Made by a program: the position numbers and the translations under genes
DNA from: Antrodiella citrinella
Lineage: Eukaryota > Basidiomycota > Agaricomycetes > Polyporales > Steccherinaceae
Assembly (NCBI GenBank): GCA_004802725.1
Contig: SGPM01000028.1
Coordinates: 1 to 64,000, forward strand
Direction: 5' to 3'
Length of the DNA stretch: 64,000 bases
The notes under the pieces: generated by a model
What the model was told of the DNA's origin: nothing
The model's input: the letters and a program-made list of their open reading frames with translations, nothing else
The model's database searches: none
In this document: positions 1 to 12,273 of the stretch, piece by piece
Position numbering within the stretch: position 1 is the stretch's first letter
How the letters are laid out: the number at the start of each line of letters is the position of its first letter

Positions 1-343
1 CCGGAAAACGTCTCTACCAAACGACACAGGGACACGGAGGGAGTTCAGAACAGAAAACAACGTTCGTGGTAGGGGGGGGGGGGGGTTATAATTTAAACGT
101 GCGCGATGGTGGTGGGTGAATGAGTGAGTGGGTATGATCATGAAAACAAGTGGTACTTAATGGCAATGGGATGGGTGATGATGACGTGAACGGGGGGTAT
201 CGATGAACGAACCGAAACATCGAGAACAAGCAGAAAAACACAGCAGCAGAAACATGAGGGCGAATCCAACCCAGAGAGAGAGAGAGAGAGAAGAGCAAAA
301 AAAAACCCAAGGAGTCCACGACGTCTAAACAAACCCTCTCACT
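1..343. other. Left-edge intergenic stretch with simple repeats
   Basis: No credible coding region. It holds a run of 14 G at 72-85 and a GA dinucleotide microsatellite at about 273-290. It lies just beyond the apparent stop of the first minus-strand gene. The end of that gene resembles a splice donor (CAG then GTTAGT), so part of this stretch could be an intron or a last exon. Confidence 0.5.
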
Positions 344-2467
344 CTAACACACACTAACCTGCACCTCCCACCCCAACCCACTCCTCCCAATCCCCTCCCA
401 CGCAACNCCCACCATCTTCTCCCGCACCTCCTTCACCTCACTCCCCATCCCCCCGTCCCCGCTCACGCCGACCCCGCAGGTATTCTGCAGCGCCTTCATG
501 CGCAGGAGGAGCGGGTTCGCGATCGGGCGCAGGCGCGACGTGAGCGTGGGTGGTGGGTACGGTAACCGGAAGGGCGAGCGCGGCGGTTGGGCCGGGGGTG
601 GAAGCTTCCGATGATGCGATGCAGCACTCGAACTGCCCGAAGCAGAATTCGACGAGGAGGATGTCGACGACAAAGGGAAGAGCGGGTGTAGAGCGATGAG
701 AGGCCGGGTCGTCTCCGCCTCATCATCATCTTCCATGCCAGACGAAGCGGACGCGAGGAGTGGCGGCGGCGGCAGAGCCACAAAGACGGCCACGTCCGCG
801 ACGCACGCCCGGTACCCCTCCTGCCTCACCCTCCACTTGCGTCGCCCGTCGATGCTCACACTGCGACTCCTGCTCCCCGACCGCGAGCGACTCCTGCTCT
901 CCGAGTCCCAGTCGTACGCGTACCCGTCGACGCCGGTGTTGGACATCGTGGCGGAGACGTACGCGCGCTGGAAGGTCGTCGCCATGTCTAGGAAGGTCGT
1001 CACCGAGCGTGTGACGTGCTTCATCAGTCGCCTCGCGTTGTTGGGTTTGGAGGGATGTGAGGATGAGGGACATGATGGAGTGAGTGGGGAGGACGAGCAT
1101 GACGCACGCCCAACTGGGGACAGTGGGGAAGGGGCGACAAAGGAGGGCTTGACGTGCTCGCGAGGAGCCGACGTCAGCGGGTGCTCGTCTACGAGAACAC
1201 GCGCCGAGTGGGGACATGAGTGTCGGAGGACGACGACGGGTTCCAGCTCTGCCTCCACAGGAACATGACCGTCGACATCCTTCGCTAACAACAAGGGTGA
1301 TCGCGACGGGGTGGTAAGCAGCGTCGAGATCGAGCTACGCACGCTGAACGCAAACCACGAATGCGACGCAGGTGACCGCACAGTCGTCTCGGTACTGGCC
1401 GATTCCGACACGGCGGTCCGAGACGAAGAAGACGCGGAGACGAGAGAGCACGCGACACAGTCCTCTACTGTCCGTCGCTGCGGCATCCTGTCCTTCGCGC
1501 GGACAGGCGACCGGGACTCGTCTCCGTCCCACCTGCCCGGTCGCAGCAGCTCGTCAAACAGCTTCACCTGTGCCGCATTGCGTCGGAGCGTGCATCGTTC
1601 TTCCTCTTCCATACCCACAGGAAACAGCGGGCCGTGCATGGCAGCGATGACGTCGGGGAAGGAGACGTGCCGCGACTGCACTGCGAACTCGTTGTACGCG
1701 CGGAGGGGCGACTTGGGCGAGGACGAGAGGTGGCGTGTGCTGGAGGGCGGGCTAGCGAGTGGCTGCATGATGGGGTACTGGAAGGACAGCTGGCGCGGGG
1801 TGCGAGGCGGGTCGCTTGATGCCATGCGGTTGGAGCAGGCGGGGAGCGAGCCGTACGAGAGGACGGCACGCTGAGCGGGTGCACGTGTGGTGCGTGTGTG
1901 TCGGGCGAAGGCGTCGTGGACTCGCTCCGCCTGTCTCTCCTTGGCGTCGCGCTCGCGCTCACGGGCCTCCATCTGCGAGCGGCGCCGCGCCCGAAGGCGA
2001 TCGTCTCTACGCCGAGCCACTCGATCTTTCTCCTCGCGCACAGACTCTACGCTGCTCTCCCAGATCCGCTCGCACGCCTTCAACCGCTCCTCTCGTGCTC
2101 TCCGTCTCCGTCTCTCGTGCTCATGTCTCTCTGCCTCTCTGCACCGCGTCTCCAGCTCCTCGTCCAGCATGAGTGCGCCCGGGGGCACAAACGCGTCGTC
2201 AAAGTCGGCGTCCTTGACTTGGGCGATGCGGGGGTCGTCGTCGTCGGTGACCTCGATGCCCTGGAGCTTGAGTAAGAGGACCTTTGCGAGGTGGATGTTG
2301 TCCAGCGCGTAGGCGACGTGGATCTGGTCTTGTAGTGTGCGGGGTGGGGACGGGGGCGAGTCGTAGTAGTCGAGGGACCGGTGGTCGATGGGGGAGTAGG
2401 CGTACTCTGGTGGCGTGAGTGGGCCTGACGCGGAGGGATCGGGGAGACGGAGAGGGTGCNGGATCAT
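344..2467 (-). CDS. Unidentified coiled-coil, low-complexity protein (707 codons open)
   Basis: One long open frame with no recognisable catalytic domain. Residues about 45-90 look ordered (a helical segment around DQIHVAYALDNIHLAKVLL). They are followed by a very Arg/Glu-rich stretch, about 100-190, that should form a long charged coiled coil. After that come Ser/Pro-rich disordered sequence and a short Arg-Ser run (SRSRSRSGSRSRS). The start is the first ATG of the frame. An N at 2460 falls in codon 3, and a second N at 406 falls near the C-terminus, so a few residues are undefined. The final codons QVSVC overlap a good splice donor, so the true C-terminus may lie in an exon to the left. The length and continuity of the frame argue for a real gene. 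Function unknown. Confidence 0.6.
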   Translation of the reverse strand: MIXHPLRLPDPSASGPLTPPEYAYSPIDHRSLDYYDSPPSPPRTLQDQIHVAYALDNIHLAKVLLLKLQGIEVTDDDDPRIAQVKDADFDDAFVPPGALMLDEELETRCREAERHEHERRRRRAREERLKACERIWESSVESVREEKDRVARRRDDRLRARRRSQMEARERERDAKERQAERVHDAFARHTRTTRAPAQRAVLSYGSLPACSNRMASSDPPRTPRQLSFQYPIMQPLASPPSSTRHLSSSPKSPLRAYNEFAVQSRHVSFPDVIAAMHGPLFPVGMEEEERCTLRRNAAQVKLFDELLRPGRWDGDESRSPVRAKDRMPQRRTVEDCVACSLVSASSSSRTAVSESASTETTVRSPASHSWFAFSVRSSISTLLTTPSRSPLLLAKDVDGHVPVEAELEPVVVLRHSCPHSARVLVDEHPLTSAPREHVKPSFVAPSPLSPVGRASCSSSPLTPSCPSSSHPSKPNNARRLMKHVTRSVTTFLDMATTFQRAYVSATMSNTGVDGYAYDWDSESRSRSRSGSRSRSVSIDGRRKWRVRQEGYRACVADVAVFVALPPPPLLASASSGMEDDDEAETTRPLIALHPLFPLSSTSSSSNSASGSSSAASHHRKLPPPAQPPRSPFRLPYPPPTLTSRLRPIANPLLLRMKALQNTCGVGVSGDGGMGSEVKEVREKMVXVAWEGIGRSGLGWEVQVSVC

Positions 2468-2766
2468 GCATGTTCGACAGCCATCTAATCATCACACATT
2501 ATCGCACCGTTACAATCTGACTGTCACTCACCTCAAATACAGCCAAACACCGGCTGCCTTTTATGGTAGGCTAACCTGACCTGACCTGACCGTAACCACG
2601 CTCCCGAACGGAGCCTTTGGTTGTTGGATTAATCGATCAAGGTCAATGTGCTTCGAGACTCAGTATGAACATTCTTTTTTTCATGACTTGTTATGTGAAT
2701 GCTGCGCACAAGCGTTTGAATTTTTCGACCGCGTTGTATCTACTAGATGTAATAATGTACATTTCT
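2468..2766. other. Spacer upstream of the first gene
   Basis: About 300 bases between the start of the coiled-coil gene and the end of CCT2, both on the minus strand. It contains a short CTGAC tandem repeat near 2576-2591. Nothing else was recognised. Confidence 0.4.
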
Positions 2767-4814
2767 CTAAACGGCTTCTCTCCGTCTGGGGGTCGCACGC
2801 AAAATATCATCGACACTGAAGGAATATTCGTCAGCAAAGAGATGGGGAGACATCATGTTTCATCAGCGTACCGAAGGATCATCTCAGCCGCTTCGCTCGC
2901 GCTCAGAATGACTTGCCGTTTTAGTTTGTAGCTTTCAGTGACACCAAGCTTCACCATTGACGCAATCTTCCCCTCGTACATATCTTCAAAGCATTATGAG
3001 CAGGTCGTTCCAAGATCTCATCAAGACATACCTAGACCGGCGTCACTTTGGCCTTCATAATGCGCCGCCCTCAGTCTAGATACAAGATCCGATGAATCAT
3101 ATCCAGCGTTGTCCGAAAGGATAGTAGGGATCTGTCGAAGAGCATGACCAAAGGACTCAGTAGCAAGAGCTCTCTTTCCTTGAGTCTTTCTTGCTTCTTC
3201 ATCCACCGCGCAGCTCATCAGCATCTCTGAGCAACCGCCTCCGAGGACAACCCGTGTCTCCTTGACGGTTTGTGAGAGGACAGACAAGGCATCGTGTAGA
3301 GAGCGCTCAGCCTCATCGAGCATCTGGTTCGTCGATCCACGCAACACAACAGTGCAAGCCTCTCCAGCCGCCACACCAGAGAATTTGATCAGCTGAACAA
3401 GCAGAGTGAGTACAAACAAATCAAATGAAGGTTGTCAAACGTACCTTGTCCTCTCCAATCATGATTTCCTCGATCAAGTCACAACGTCCCAAAGTCACAA
3501 GATCAGGCCGGTCGAAAGTGCTCGCGATCTCTCCTCCTGTTACTAGTGAGAGTCGTTCGACACCCTCGAAGTCGGCATGCTCAATAGTGAGGATACCCCT
3601 CTCGGCGAGGAGTGATTCAGGGTAGTTGTAGATGAGCTGCCGGTTCACGAAAACATTAATACCATGGGTCGCAATGGCGTCCACCTTGGCTTTCATTTTT
3701 TCCTACGCCGAGATCGTGAGCCCAATGCCAGATACTCTGAAGAGAGACCTACCCGTTCTGCGCGTTCCAATTCCGCGAGCTTACTTGTGCCGTCAACTTT
3801 GACACGTGCTCCGAAGATTTTGATCTTGTCAGTGTCCATGGCTGGCAATGCAAGAAAATTAGTGACCGAGCGGCTCGAGTAACAAAGTACCCACAAGTAT
3901 TCGCGATCAAGATCTTGGCATTTTCGAGACGTTTGGGGCAGTTCACACCGATGGCCTTGTCCAAAATGAAGCCTGTACAGCTGCTAAGCACTTCTCCAGA
4001 CAAATCAAAACGCAAATTTCTGACCTTCGTCCAAGTATGAATCCTCGAGTTTTCCACCCACTTTCTTGATGATCTGAATGTGTTCAAGATCGGTAGATCC
4101 CTGACATGGGCATTAGCAGGGGCCGAATGTATGAGTATATGGATCATAGAGACCTTCAGACGGAGGACAGCATCTACAGCCAGGTTTGCAAAGTAATCTT
4201 TGCTCTGAGACAATACTTTTGAAGACAAAGTAGTCCGGGCGATGTTGAACAGGTCCTCGCGGAATTGGGCAGAATCTTGTCTGCAGCGGATCCGAAGTGT
4301 AAGTCGTGCACGAGGAGTTATTTTGGATAGACTGACCGATGATCAACCGCCGACTTCTCCAAAGCCTTGAGTGCAGCCACACTAGCCAGTCTGTACCCTT
4401 CCACAATAGTTTGCGGGTGAATCTTCTGCGCAATCAACTTTTCGGCCTCCCGCAACAACTCTGCCGCCAGGACGCAGACACTCGTTGTACCATCTCCGAC
4501 TTCGTCGTCCTGGACCTTGGATATATTGACAAGGATCTTTGCAGCGGCGTTGTCGAGCTGAATGGCTTTGAGAATGGTGGCACCGTCGTTTGTAACGTTG
4601 ATGTCTCCGGATGAGCCTGACTGGAGGATCTTGTTCATGCCTTTGGGACCTAATGTAGATTTGACGAGATCGCCGAGCGCGAGAGCACCTACGAACGACG
4701 ACAAACGCGCATTTTCAGCCTTCTCTTCCGTAGCCTGAGTGTCATGTTAGTGCTGCCTCCTCAAATGAAGCTGTATAGCACGCGTACCTCTGCACCAAAA
4801 ATGTTCATGGACAT
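2767..4814 (-). CDS. CCT2: T-complex protein 1 subunit beta (CCT2 chaperonin)
   Basis: Beta subunit of the cytosolic TRiC/CCT ring, which folds actin and tubulin using ATP. The N-terminus MSMNIFGAE followed by [14 protein letters not shown] closely follows yeast Cct2. The apical and equatorial segments are complete: [22 protein letters not shown], the nucleotide-binding [36 protein letters not shown] and [11 protein letters not shown]. Roughly ten exons are separated by introns of about 50-60 bases. The last intron (GTACGC to TTCAG) must be removed to reach the proper end, [18 protein letters not shown], stopping at 2767-2769. Every segment of the family is present in order, so the gene looks intact at the usual size of about 525-530 residues. 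It is divergent from the PDI gene across 241 bases. Confidence 0.95.
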
Positions 4815-5055
4815 CGTAACGATAACTTGGAGGATAAAGTTTAGCGCCTGTGAACGCGTCGCATGCCCATTACAATCGGTAAATAACGTTTATAATGACT
4901 TTATAACAAACTGTACTTACCATCGCGGCTACCAATACAAAGTTGAAAGCGTGTTCTATAGACGATCAGTATGTGACTAAGCAGTTAGGACCCTATGCAC
5001 TTTCGTAGCCGTCGGCACTCTCAACTGTACTTTGACTGTACTACTCTCCTTCATC
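4815..5055. promoter_or_regulatory. Bidirectional promoter region of CCT2 and PDI
   Basis: A 241-base gap between two divergent start codons must hold both promoters. It joins a cytosolic chaperonin to an ER thiol oxidoreductase, so shared stress control is conceivable. No specific factor site was identified by eye. Confidence 0.5.
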
Positions 5056-7273
5056 ATGAGGTTCGCCTCGATATTCGCACATCTACCTCATACGTTACTC
5101 GTGTCTTCGTTAGTTTTCGCAGCAAATGCATTGCCCGTAGAATCAGTGGAGCTACTGGTCCTGACTCCGGAGAACTTCAAGGATACCATAGCACAAGGGC
5201 TATGGTAAGCACATCAACGGAATGTGACACGTATTGTACGCTGAGCGGAATCTCGTTCGCAGGTTCATTGAACACTTTTCGCCCTACTGCGGCCACTGTC
5301 GAAAGTTTGCTCCGACCTGGGAGCAATTAGTGGACGACTACGGTAGCCAAGCAGACCCGGGTATCCGTCTCGCACAAGTAAATTGTGCCGTGCATGGAGG
5401 TACGTCAATTACTCCCTCAAGGAAGCACCTGATTTTACCCTTCTTGCTTAGATCTATGCAAGGAGAATAACGTGGATGGCTATCCTCAAATGAATCTATA
5501 TCGTGACGGCCAGTTTGTAGACACTTACAAGAAAGCGCGCGACTTCGACTTGCTCACCGCATACCTTGACGAATACATCGAACCAAAGGAAACGGTGGAG
5601 CCCGAGCCTACACTATCCTCTTCCACGCCAGATCTCCCTATTGCTACACTGGATACGAAAGAACTTATCGCGGCAACTTTCAAGCTGCCGGAAGAGAAGA
5701 CCTACAATCCGGGGGGGAACGTAGTCATTCTGAATGAGAAATCATTCACAGAAACCATTGCGGATGGGCACGTGTTTGTCAAATTCTATGCGCCATGGTA
5801 TGCATACCCTTGTGCTCACTTCATATCTAATGTTCTAACTCACCGTCCTAAGGTGTGGTCACTGCAAGAAACTTGCTCCATTATGGACAGAACTAGCTCG
5901 GAATATGCGAGGCAAACTCACAGTGGCGGAGGTAAATTGTGAAGAGCAAGGCTCCTTGTGCAGAGATCAAGGAGTCACTGGTTATCCGATGCTGTTCTAC
6001 TATCCCAACGGACGTGCCACGAAGATGGAGTATACGGGTGGCCGGAGATTGGAACAACTGGTCGCATTCTCGGAAAGATTGTCTGGCCCGTACGTCTCTC
6101 CGAACATATACACCTTCGTTATATCGTCTAAATTACTGTAGACCGGTCTTGCCACTGAACGAAGGAGAGCTATCGCAAGTGGTTGCTGAGCACTCGGTGG
6201 TCTACCTTCTTCTCAGGTCACTTACCGATAAACAGTCGCTGGTATGTGTCACTATCAGATGTGCCCATCCTTGATACTGACACAATCTTCAGCAACATGT
6301 TGTGGATGGGTCACATGTACTCTTCGGAACCCCACCTATCTACATCTCGTCTTCACCTGATCTGTTCAAGCAATTCAACGTAGACCCTTCAGCATCCGTC
6401 CTCCTCGCGTTGAAGGATCACGAGGAAGAATTCCCCGCTGCCACTTACCGCTTCCCTTCAAGACAGAAGGCGTTAGAGACGTGGGTGAGCATACCATACA
6501 CGTCCGTCTCGAGTTGATCGCTCACTTTTCTCTAAGCTTGTCCGCAACAAGCTACCCACTATTGTAGAACTGCACACGGACACCTTCCAGGAAATCATGA
6601 ATGCGCCCCACCATCCTCTAGTCGTCCTTGTTGCCATAACAAGATCAGAAGTGTCCGATGAAGTCCCTAAACTCACGGCGATTGCGAACCAGTGGAAACA
6701 CAGCCGCACCGACGAAAATGTGGTCTTTGCTTGGATGGACGCAGAGAAGTGGGCTAGCTGGTTGAAGAGTATGTATGGTGTCAAGCAGACTTCACCTCCA
6801 TCCATCGTGATTGTGGATCACTCCGTAGGTCTTTCGACGTGTTGAAATCGGTGGCGCTGTATAATTGACGAGTTTGCGGTAGAAATTGGTTTACTGGGAT
6901 TCGGACCCTCACGGTAGCAAGATCGCCCTCAACGCGCACAGTATCACAACTGCCATTTCTGGCGCGTCGCGTGGAACGATAGCGTACAAGCACTCGGAGA
7001 ATATCGTTGAGCGTTTCGCAAGAGTGAGTAGCAACCGAACCGCAATCCTGACGCAGATGCACTAACGACGCGTTTGTGCAGTACCTCAATAACAAGATGG
7101 TGACCGTTGAGAAATTCGTCTCAAACAGACCATGGACAGTTGTTCTCATCATCCTCGGTGCCGTCGTGGGACTCTACTTCCTCTTGCGACGTCTCTTGCA
7201 AGACGACATACCCATGGATGGCGGACAGTATCGCAGGCTCGACGGCAAGGGAAAAACTTCCCGATTGGATTGA
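5056..7273 (+). CDS. Membrane-anchored protein disulfide isomerase (thioredoxin-like, TMX type)
   Basis: Catalyses disulfide formation and rearrangement in secretory proteins. The N-terminus MRFASIFAHLPHTLLVSSLVFAA is a signal peptide. Two thioredoxin domains carry active sites of the CGHC type: PYCGHC near residues 58-62, and a second WCGHCKK rebuilt across the intron at about 5799-5852. Cis-proline loops VDGYPQMNLY and VTGYPMLFYY follow them. Redox-inactive thioredoxin-like regions come next, then a single C-terminal transmembrane helix (PWTVVLIILGAVVGLYFLL) and a short basic tail ending TSRLD. There is no KDEL-type retrieval signal, so it is probably held in the ER membrane by the helix rather than free in the lumen. 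Seven or more introns have normal GT-AG ends. Confidence 0.9.
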
Positions 7274-7703
7274 GAGAATGAGGTGAGGGTGTGGGATGAC
7301 CTTTACTAATCCAAGCACAACTAGCTAGTCTACCGGGTACTTTATACACATGCGAGAGCAGCAGCAGGAATCGCTTGAGGAATTACGGTTATCTATTAAG
7401 ATGAAGCATAGATGATGATCAAACTGCAGTGCAGTGCGGAAAATAAGATCATGGACGACGACGAACGACGTGACGCGGACGATGAGGGTAAAAGCTACAG
7501 GGGGCCCCTGGGGTGGCAGGGATATAGTACAGCGAGTCAGGCTTGAAGAACGTGCAATAACACTCAATCACTCTGTTGAGGGCGATTGAGGACTCCATGA
7601 TGAACTCCTGTCCCAGATGGCGGCCGTATCTGTGCTGAGGATGCCGCTAATGCGAGCATATACTGCTGGCGGAAATAGCCTGGAAGTCAAAGAAGTCAAT
7701 GTG
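7274..7703. other. Convergent 3' region of PDI and the PPR gene
   Basis: About 430 bases between two converging stop codons, presumably overlapping 3' untranslated regions. No repeat, RNA gene or plausible ORF was recognised. Confidence 0.4.
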
Positions 7704-10700
7704 TCATTCTTCTGTAGGAATGGAAGCGAGTGCAACGAACCTAGCTTTTAGTCTTTCAAGTAACGCGAGAGCACCTTCACGATTTGAATTGCCAAGTTCA
7801 GCCCGAATCATCGCCTCCCAAGTCGAGGGCTGTGATAAGATTGTCAGTACGGTGCAGACGGATGGCTACGGAAAGATGAATTACTTCACGGTAAATGGGA
7901 GCATCTGCGGGGACACCATTTGAAGAAGCATCATAAGCAGCATGGTTATTGGGGGCAGCAACACCCTCGGGAGGGTCAATCATGCTCTCAAAGACAGCAC
8001 GGGCCTGCTCGATGTATCCACCACACGCATAGCCCTTGATAACCAAGTTGACGATGTACGCTGTCATGTGGATACCGTAGTTGGTCCATTTCTCTAGGTA
8101 CTGAGGAATGAGATCTGTGCGCTTGAGAGTGACGAGGACGTTCAGGAGAGCCTCGAAGCAGATCGCGTCGGGAACTGCACTGCCAGGATGTTCGGCGATG
8201 CCTTCGAAAATCGAGATGGCCTTGTCCAAGTCCTTGTTCGCGCAACCGTAGGCGTTGATGAGAGAGGCCCAGTGAATGCCGTGAATCGGAACACTCGTGT
8301 CAGCTTCTAATTGCTTGAAGGTCTGCTCCATTGAAGAAATATCCAGAGGCTCGATAGTACCGTAGGCATCCAACAAGAGCTGTAATGATGCGTAAGCAAG
8401 TTGAATACTCCAAAAACCGAGAGACGCACCTTGTAAGTGTGGGCCGTGTAAGGCACGTTGGCTCTTCGAAGAGCACCAGCATAGTACAAGACACGTTCGC
8501 GATCCGGCTTCGTGTGCGTATAGAGCTGCATCATGGTGTTGAACGGGGGGACGCGAGGCTTGAAGTTGGGCTGCGAAGACATCTCCTCGAACAAGATCTC
8601 CGCGGACTGAGCATCTCCGACTCTGCAGCAGGCAGCAATGACGGCGCCGTACGTGACTGAAGTCGGGCGGAACCCAACAGCCTTCATCTCCTGGAACAAA
8701 TCCAACGCCTGATCCACCTTCCTTGCCTTAGCCAGCTTGGAAATGGTAGTGTTGTAGAGGAAGATGTTGACGACGACACCGCGTGAGCGAGCCTCGTGGA
8801 ACAGCATCATGGCGTTGGCCGTGTCGTCGGTGGTATCCTTGACGCGTTGAATGAGAGCTGCGTAGGCGTCGGCCGAAGGTGTACCTCCATGAGCCAAGAT
8901 GCGGTCCCGGTGAACATACGCTGCGTCAGTCTCGCCTGCATGGGCAAGAGCGATGATCATATGGTCCTCGACCCGGAACCAGCCCATGGACTGCCGGTGC
9001 TTGTCGTTGGCTAAAGCAGCGAGGACTTTCTGTGCTGCGTCGTAGAGCTTGCGCACCTTATCCACGGCACCAGTCCTACCAACGGCGTTGATCAAGCGTC
9101 CCAGAACCTCAGGATTAGGATAGAGATCCGAACGAAGCCCACGTTCAAAGTGCATATAGCACTTCATGACACTGGTCGAGTTGTGCATCGAGTACTCGTC
9201 GCACAGCCGGCTGAGACCTTGATTGATTTGAACCTTAGGCTCTTCCTCCGGTACGAGTTCGCGGACCGAGGCGGGAGTAGATTCGGGCAGGACAACTAAC
9301 TCACGATAGACCATATTCAGAAGTTTTGGCGCACTTTCTGACATGGACGCTACGATAGATGTGGCCCCGGCAAGTCCATGTTTGCGAACCAACTGAGCGG
9401 CTAATGAGTCTCTGGTCGCTGTCCTGATGTGAGAGAGGTCGAAGGAGGGCATCGAGAAAGCATCCTGAAGCACCATCACCAGGCTGGGGAAGCTCTCGCT
9501 GACGTCCGAAGAACCCTGCTCCACATTCATCGCCGCCATGAAGAGAAAGTCCCACGACAAGTGCGAGATTTCCGTCACATCGGTACGGTCGCGAGTGTAG
9601 AGATGCAATATTTGACGGGACACAGGAAGGGAAGGAGAGTAGTGGGCCTGCCGCGCCGCGTGAGCAAGGTGGAGAGCTTGGTCCAAGGTGATAGAGGTGG
9701 TATCATCAAGAAAGGCCGGCATTACGGTCGCAACGTAACTCCGTACAGTGTTGACGCGTTTCAGAATGACGTGCTCCGGCACGCTGTTCTCTCGGCTGAC
9801 GTCAATGGATGAAACGACCGCTGTAATGAACTTCAAAGTGGTCTCCAAGGCTTTGTCTATCGCTCCCAATCGCAGGTACGTCTGCGCCGCACGCATACGC
9901 AAAGCAAGCTGGGCACCCTCATGATAATCCTCCCTGAACGAACCGCTGAGGTGGAGAACGGAACTGAGAGTCTGTATGGCAGCATCTCGATCCAAGTCCG
10001 GGTTGGCATCGATGTGGTCCAAGTTGAGCTTCAACGCCAGCAGTGCGTGCCATTTGTCCAAAGGTACATTCTCCCGATGCGCTCTCAGAAGGAGCTGAGT
10101 GTACTCGTGTGCCATACCGGCGGAGGCCAAGTGTAGGAGCAACGCGATCCATACTTTGCTGCCTGGTTTAGAAGGCATAGAACCCTCTCCTAAAACTGGT
10201 GCCTCTTGTTGCTGAGAGAGCTTGTTGAACCAGATGAGCGCACTGGCAAGATCGCCAGATTGGGCGAAAGAGTGGATGATCTTGGTGTACGTAGCGGTAT
10301 TTGGAGGAGGGACGTCTGTCACACCGAAATCCGCACCTGCCGACGTATCCATCATCTGCTCCAGCAGCTTCAAACCCAGATCTGGCTGGCCGCACTGGAT
10401 TAGGCCATGAACCATAGCATTCCAGATGGTCGTGTGCCAGTGTCGCTCAGAGATTGGGGCTGTCAAGCCGACGAGGCGGTTGGTACGAGCGTAGGCCAGA
10501 TACTTCTGAAACACGGCTTCCGCCCCCTTCGTGTCGTCCGCGGCAAAGTACACTGATATCATCTGGTAGAATAAACCACCTCCGACCTTCGCCCCGGTCT
10601 TCACGGCGACGTCCTCAATATGTTTGAAAATATCCATGGCTTGCTTGACATCGGAACGGAAGAAACAGGATCGCAGCAATGCGAAATAGACCCCCCGGTC

Positions 10701-11790
10701 GCCTAGACCTGCGGCACCCCAAGGCGGGTTGTTGTTGGTGCTGACACAGGCTGCTTTGTAGATAGTCATTGCTGGGCCAAAGTTATCTTCCGCCTGTAGA
10801 GTCTTGAGACGATCCTCAGTAACGGTCAAGTCTGTACCCAACATGTTGCCGGCCGTAAGTCTCTCCTTGGTGATACGGATAGCAAGTTGTACTTCTCGAT
10901 CGCGATCCGTGAGGGCCATGACGAGATGAAAATATGTCGCGACGTTAGGACGTATGGACCGGGCGATTATCTCGTTGTAAACTTCGAGCAGGCCATCGAG
11001 GGAAGTGCCAGGTGGACGGGAGACGCGCATGGCGTCCAAAATGACATTGTATACTTTGATGTTAATGGTGGGAGATGACCTGAGGATGGCTGCCTCTCTT
11101 TTGACACCCTCTGCATCTTTGGCGCCTCGGCAAGCATTCAACGCCCGATACATCGTAGCCCATTCAGGTTGAGCTGCGTCGGGATCGGTAGGCGGTATGG
11201 GAGGAGGGGCTTCCAGGAGACCAGAGTCAGGTGGAGACTCCGAGGTCGCATCCTGAGCAACCGCAAAGGCGTGTTTGGCACGAACATGATGCTGGACAGC
11301 CTTCAGTACGCTTCGCTTCTCGGAGTCTCTGGTGGCCTGTAGGGTGAAGGAGAGACTCCGGCTGCGTGGCCGACGTTCAGAGCGGACGGAGATAGTGCCA
11401 TCGTCTCTCGCAGTGAGAAGCTCGAAACCGTCATCTGAAGTGTCCAGATTGTCAGAGAGAGAACCCGATGCATCTGCTTGGGCAACTGCTCGTCCCGCAC
11501 CCTGTGAATAACATGATTAAATGAGATACTGGACGCGACGGACAATCGAGAACAGCACTCACAGCATAACTCGAATGGAACCGACTACTGCTGGAATTGA
11601 ATTTGGCGCCTCCAGACGACGGTCCACTACCGTTCCAACCAGAGCTGGATGAACCAGGACCGTTCCACTGTCCCAGGTTGGTAGGGCCGGTTTGGAGAAC
11701 ATTACGGATAGTATGTCCTGCTTGGCCTTGTGCGGCTGCGACAGCGCGAGTAGTGTGGTGAAGAATCTGACCTGCTACCTTCGGCAGCAT
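7704..11790 (-). CDS. Large pentatricopeptide-repeat (PPR) protein, probably mitochondrial
   Basis: A protein of about 1,280 residues with a likely role in binding and processing or translating mitochondrial RNA. Exon 1 (from 11790) encodes MLPKVAGQILHHTTRAVAAA, a basic amphipathic leader typical of matrix import. An intron at about 11502-11562 joins it to the main exon. Many 35-residue helical pairs are visible, for example KVYNVILDAMRVSRPPGTSL, FLYNTTISKLAKARKVDQAL and TSVTYGAVIAACCRVGDA. Two further introns, near 8380-8430 and 7830-7880, lead to a C-terminal end STWEAMIRAELGNSNREGAL and a stop at 7704. The main open frame runs unbroken across 8307-11153 and is coding well upstream of its first internal ATG, which supports the distal start. 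Individual RNA targets cannot be inferred. Confidence 0.88.
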
Positions 11791-12273
11791 GATGAGGAAC
11801 TGGCGAGGCCCACAGTGAAAGTGGAAGCCAGTCTGATGTATGGGGATAAGGCAGCAACGTTCTGCTACACCTTGGGGACGTGGAAGACGAGTACCAGAGG
11901 ATAACGAGTAGGTAGTGTGGACGCTTCCTGTCTTGATGAAGGAAGGTGAGCAAGACTAGTGCAATGAAGCACAGAGAGAGTCTGCGAGAATGTGGAGGAG
12001 AACTTGACGAGAACTCAGGAGGAGACTCGGAAGACAGATGAGAACTCGGACAAACCAGAGTCTCTGCTAATTTCAGCAGGACCATCACACGGGCGCTTAC
12101 AGTAAATACATCGTGCGTTTCCGGGTGCTCGAGTCAATTTGCTCAGCGCCTCCTTTGCGAGTGCCGTGAGGCCACGCCATTCAACAACTCAATATTAATG
12201 GGAATGGCAATGTAGAGCTCCTGATCCTACGCAGTACATCCGGCACTCTGGAGTCGTTGTTCCACGCTTGCAG
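11791..12273. other. Upstream region of the PPR gene
   Basis: A 483-base gap between two minus-strand genes. It should contain the PPR promoter and the 3' untranslated region of MRF1. Open frames here are antisense shadows. No motif was recognised. Confidence 0.4.
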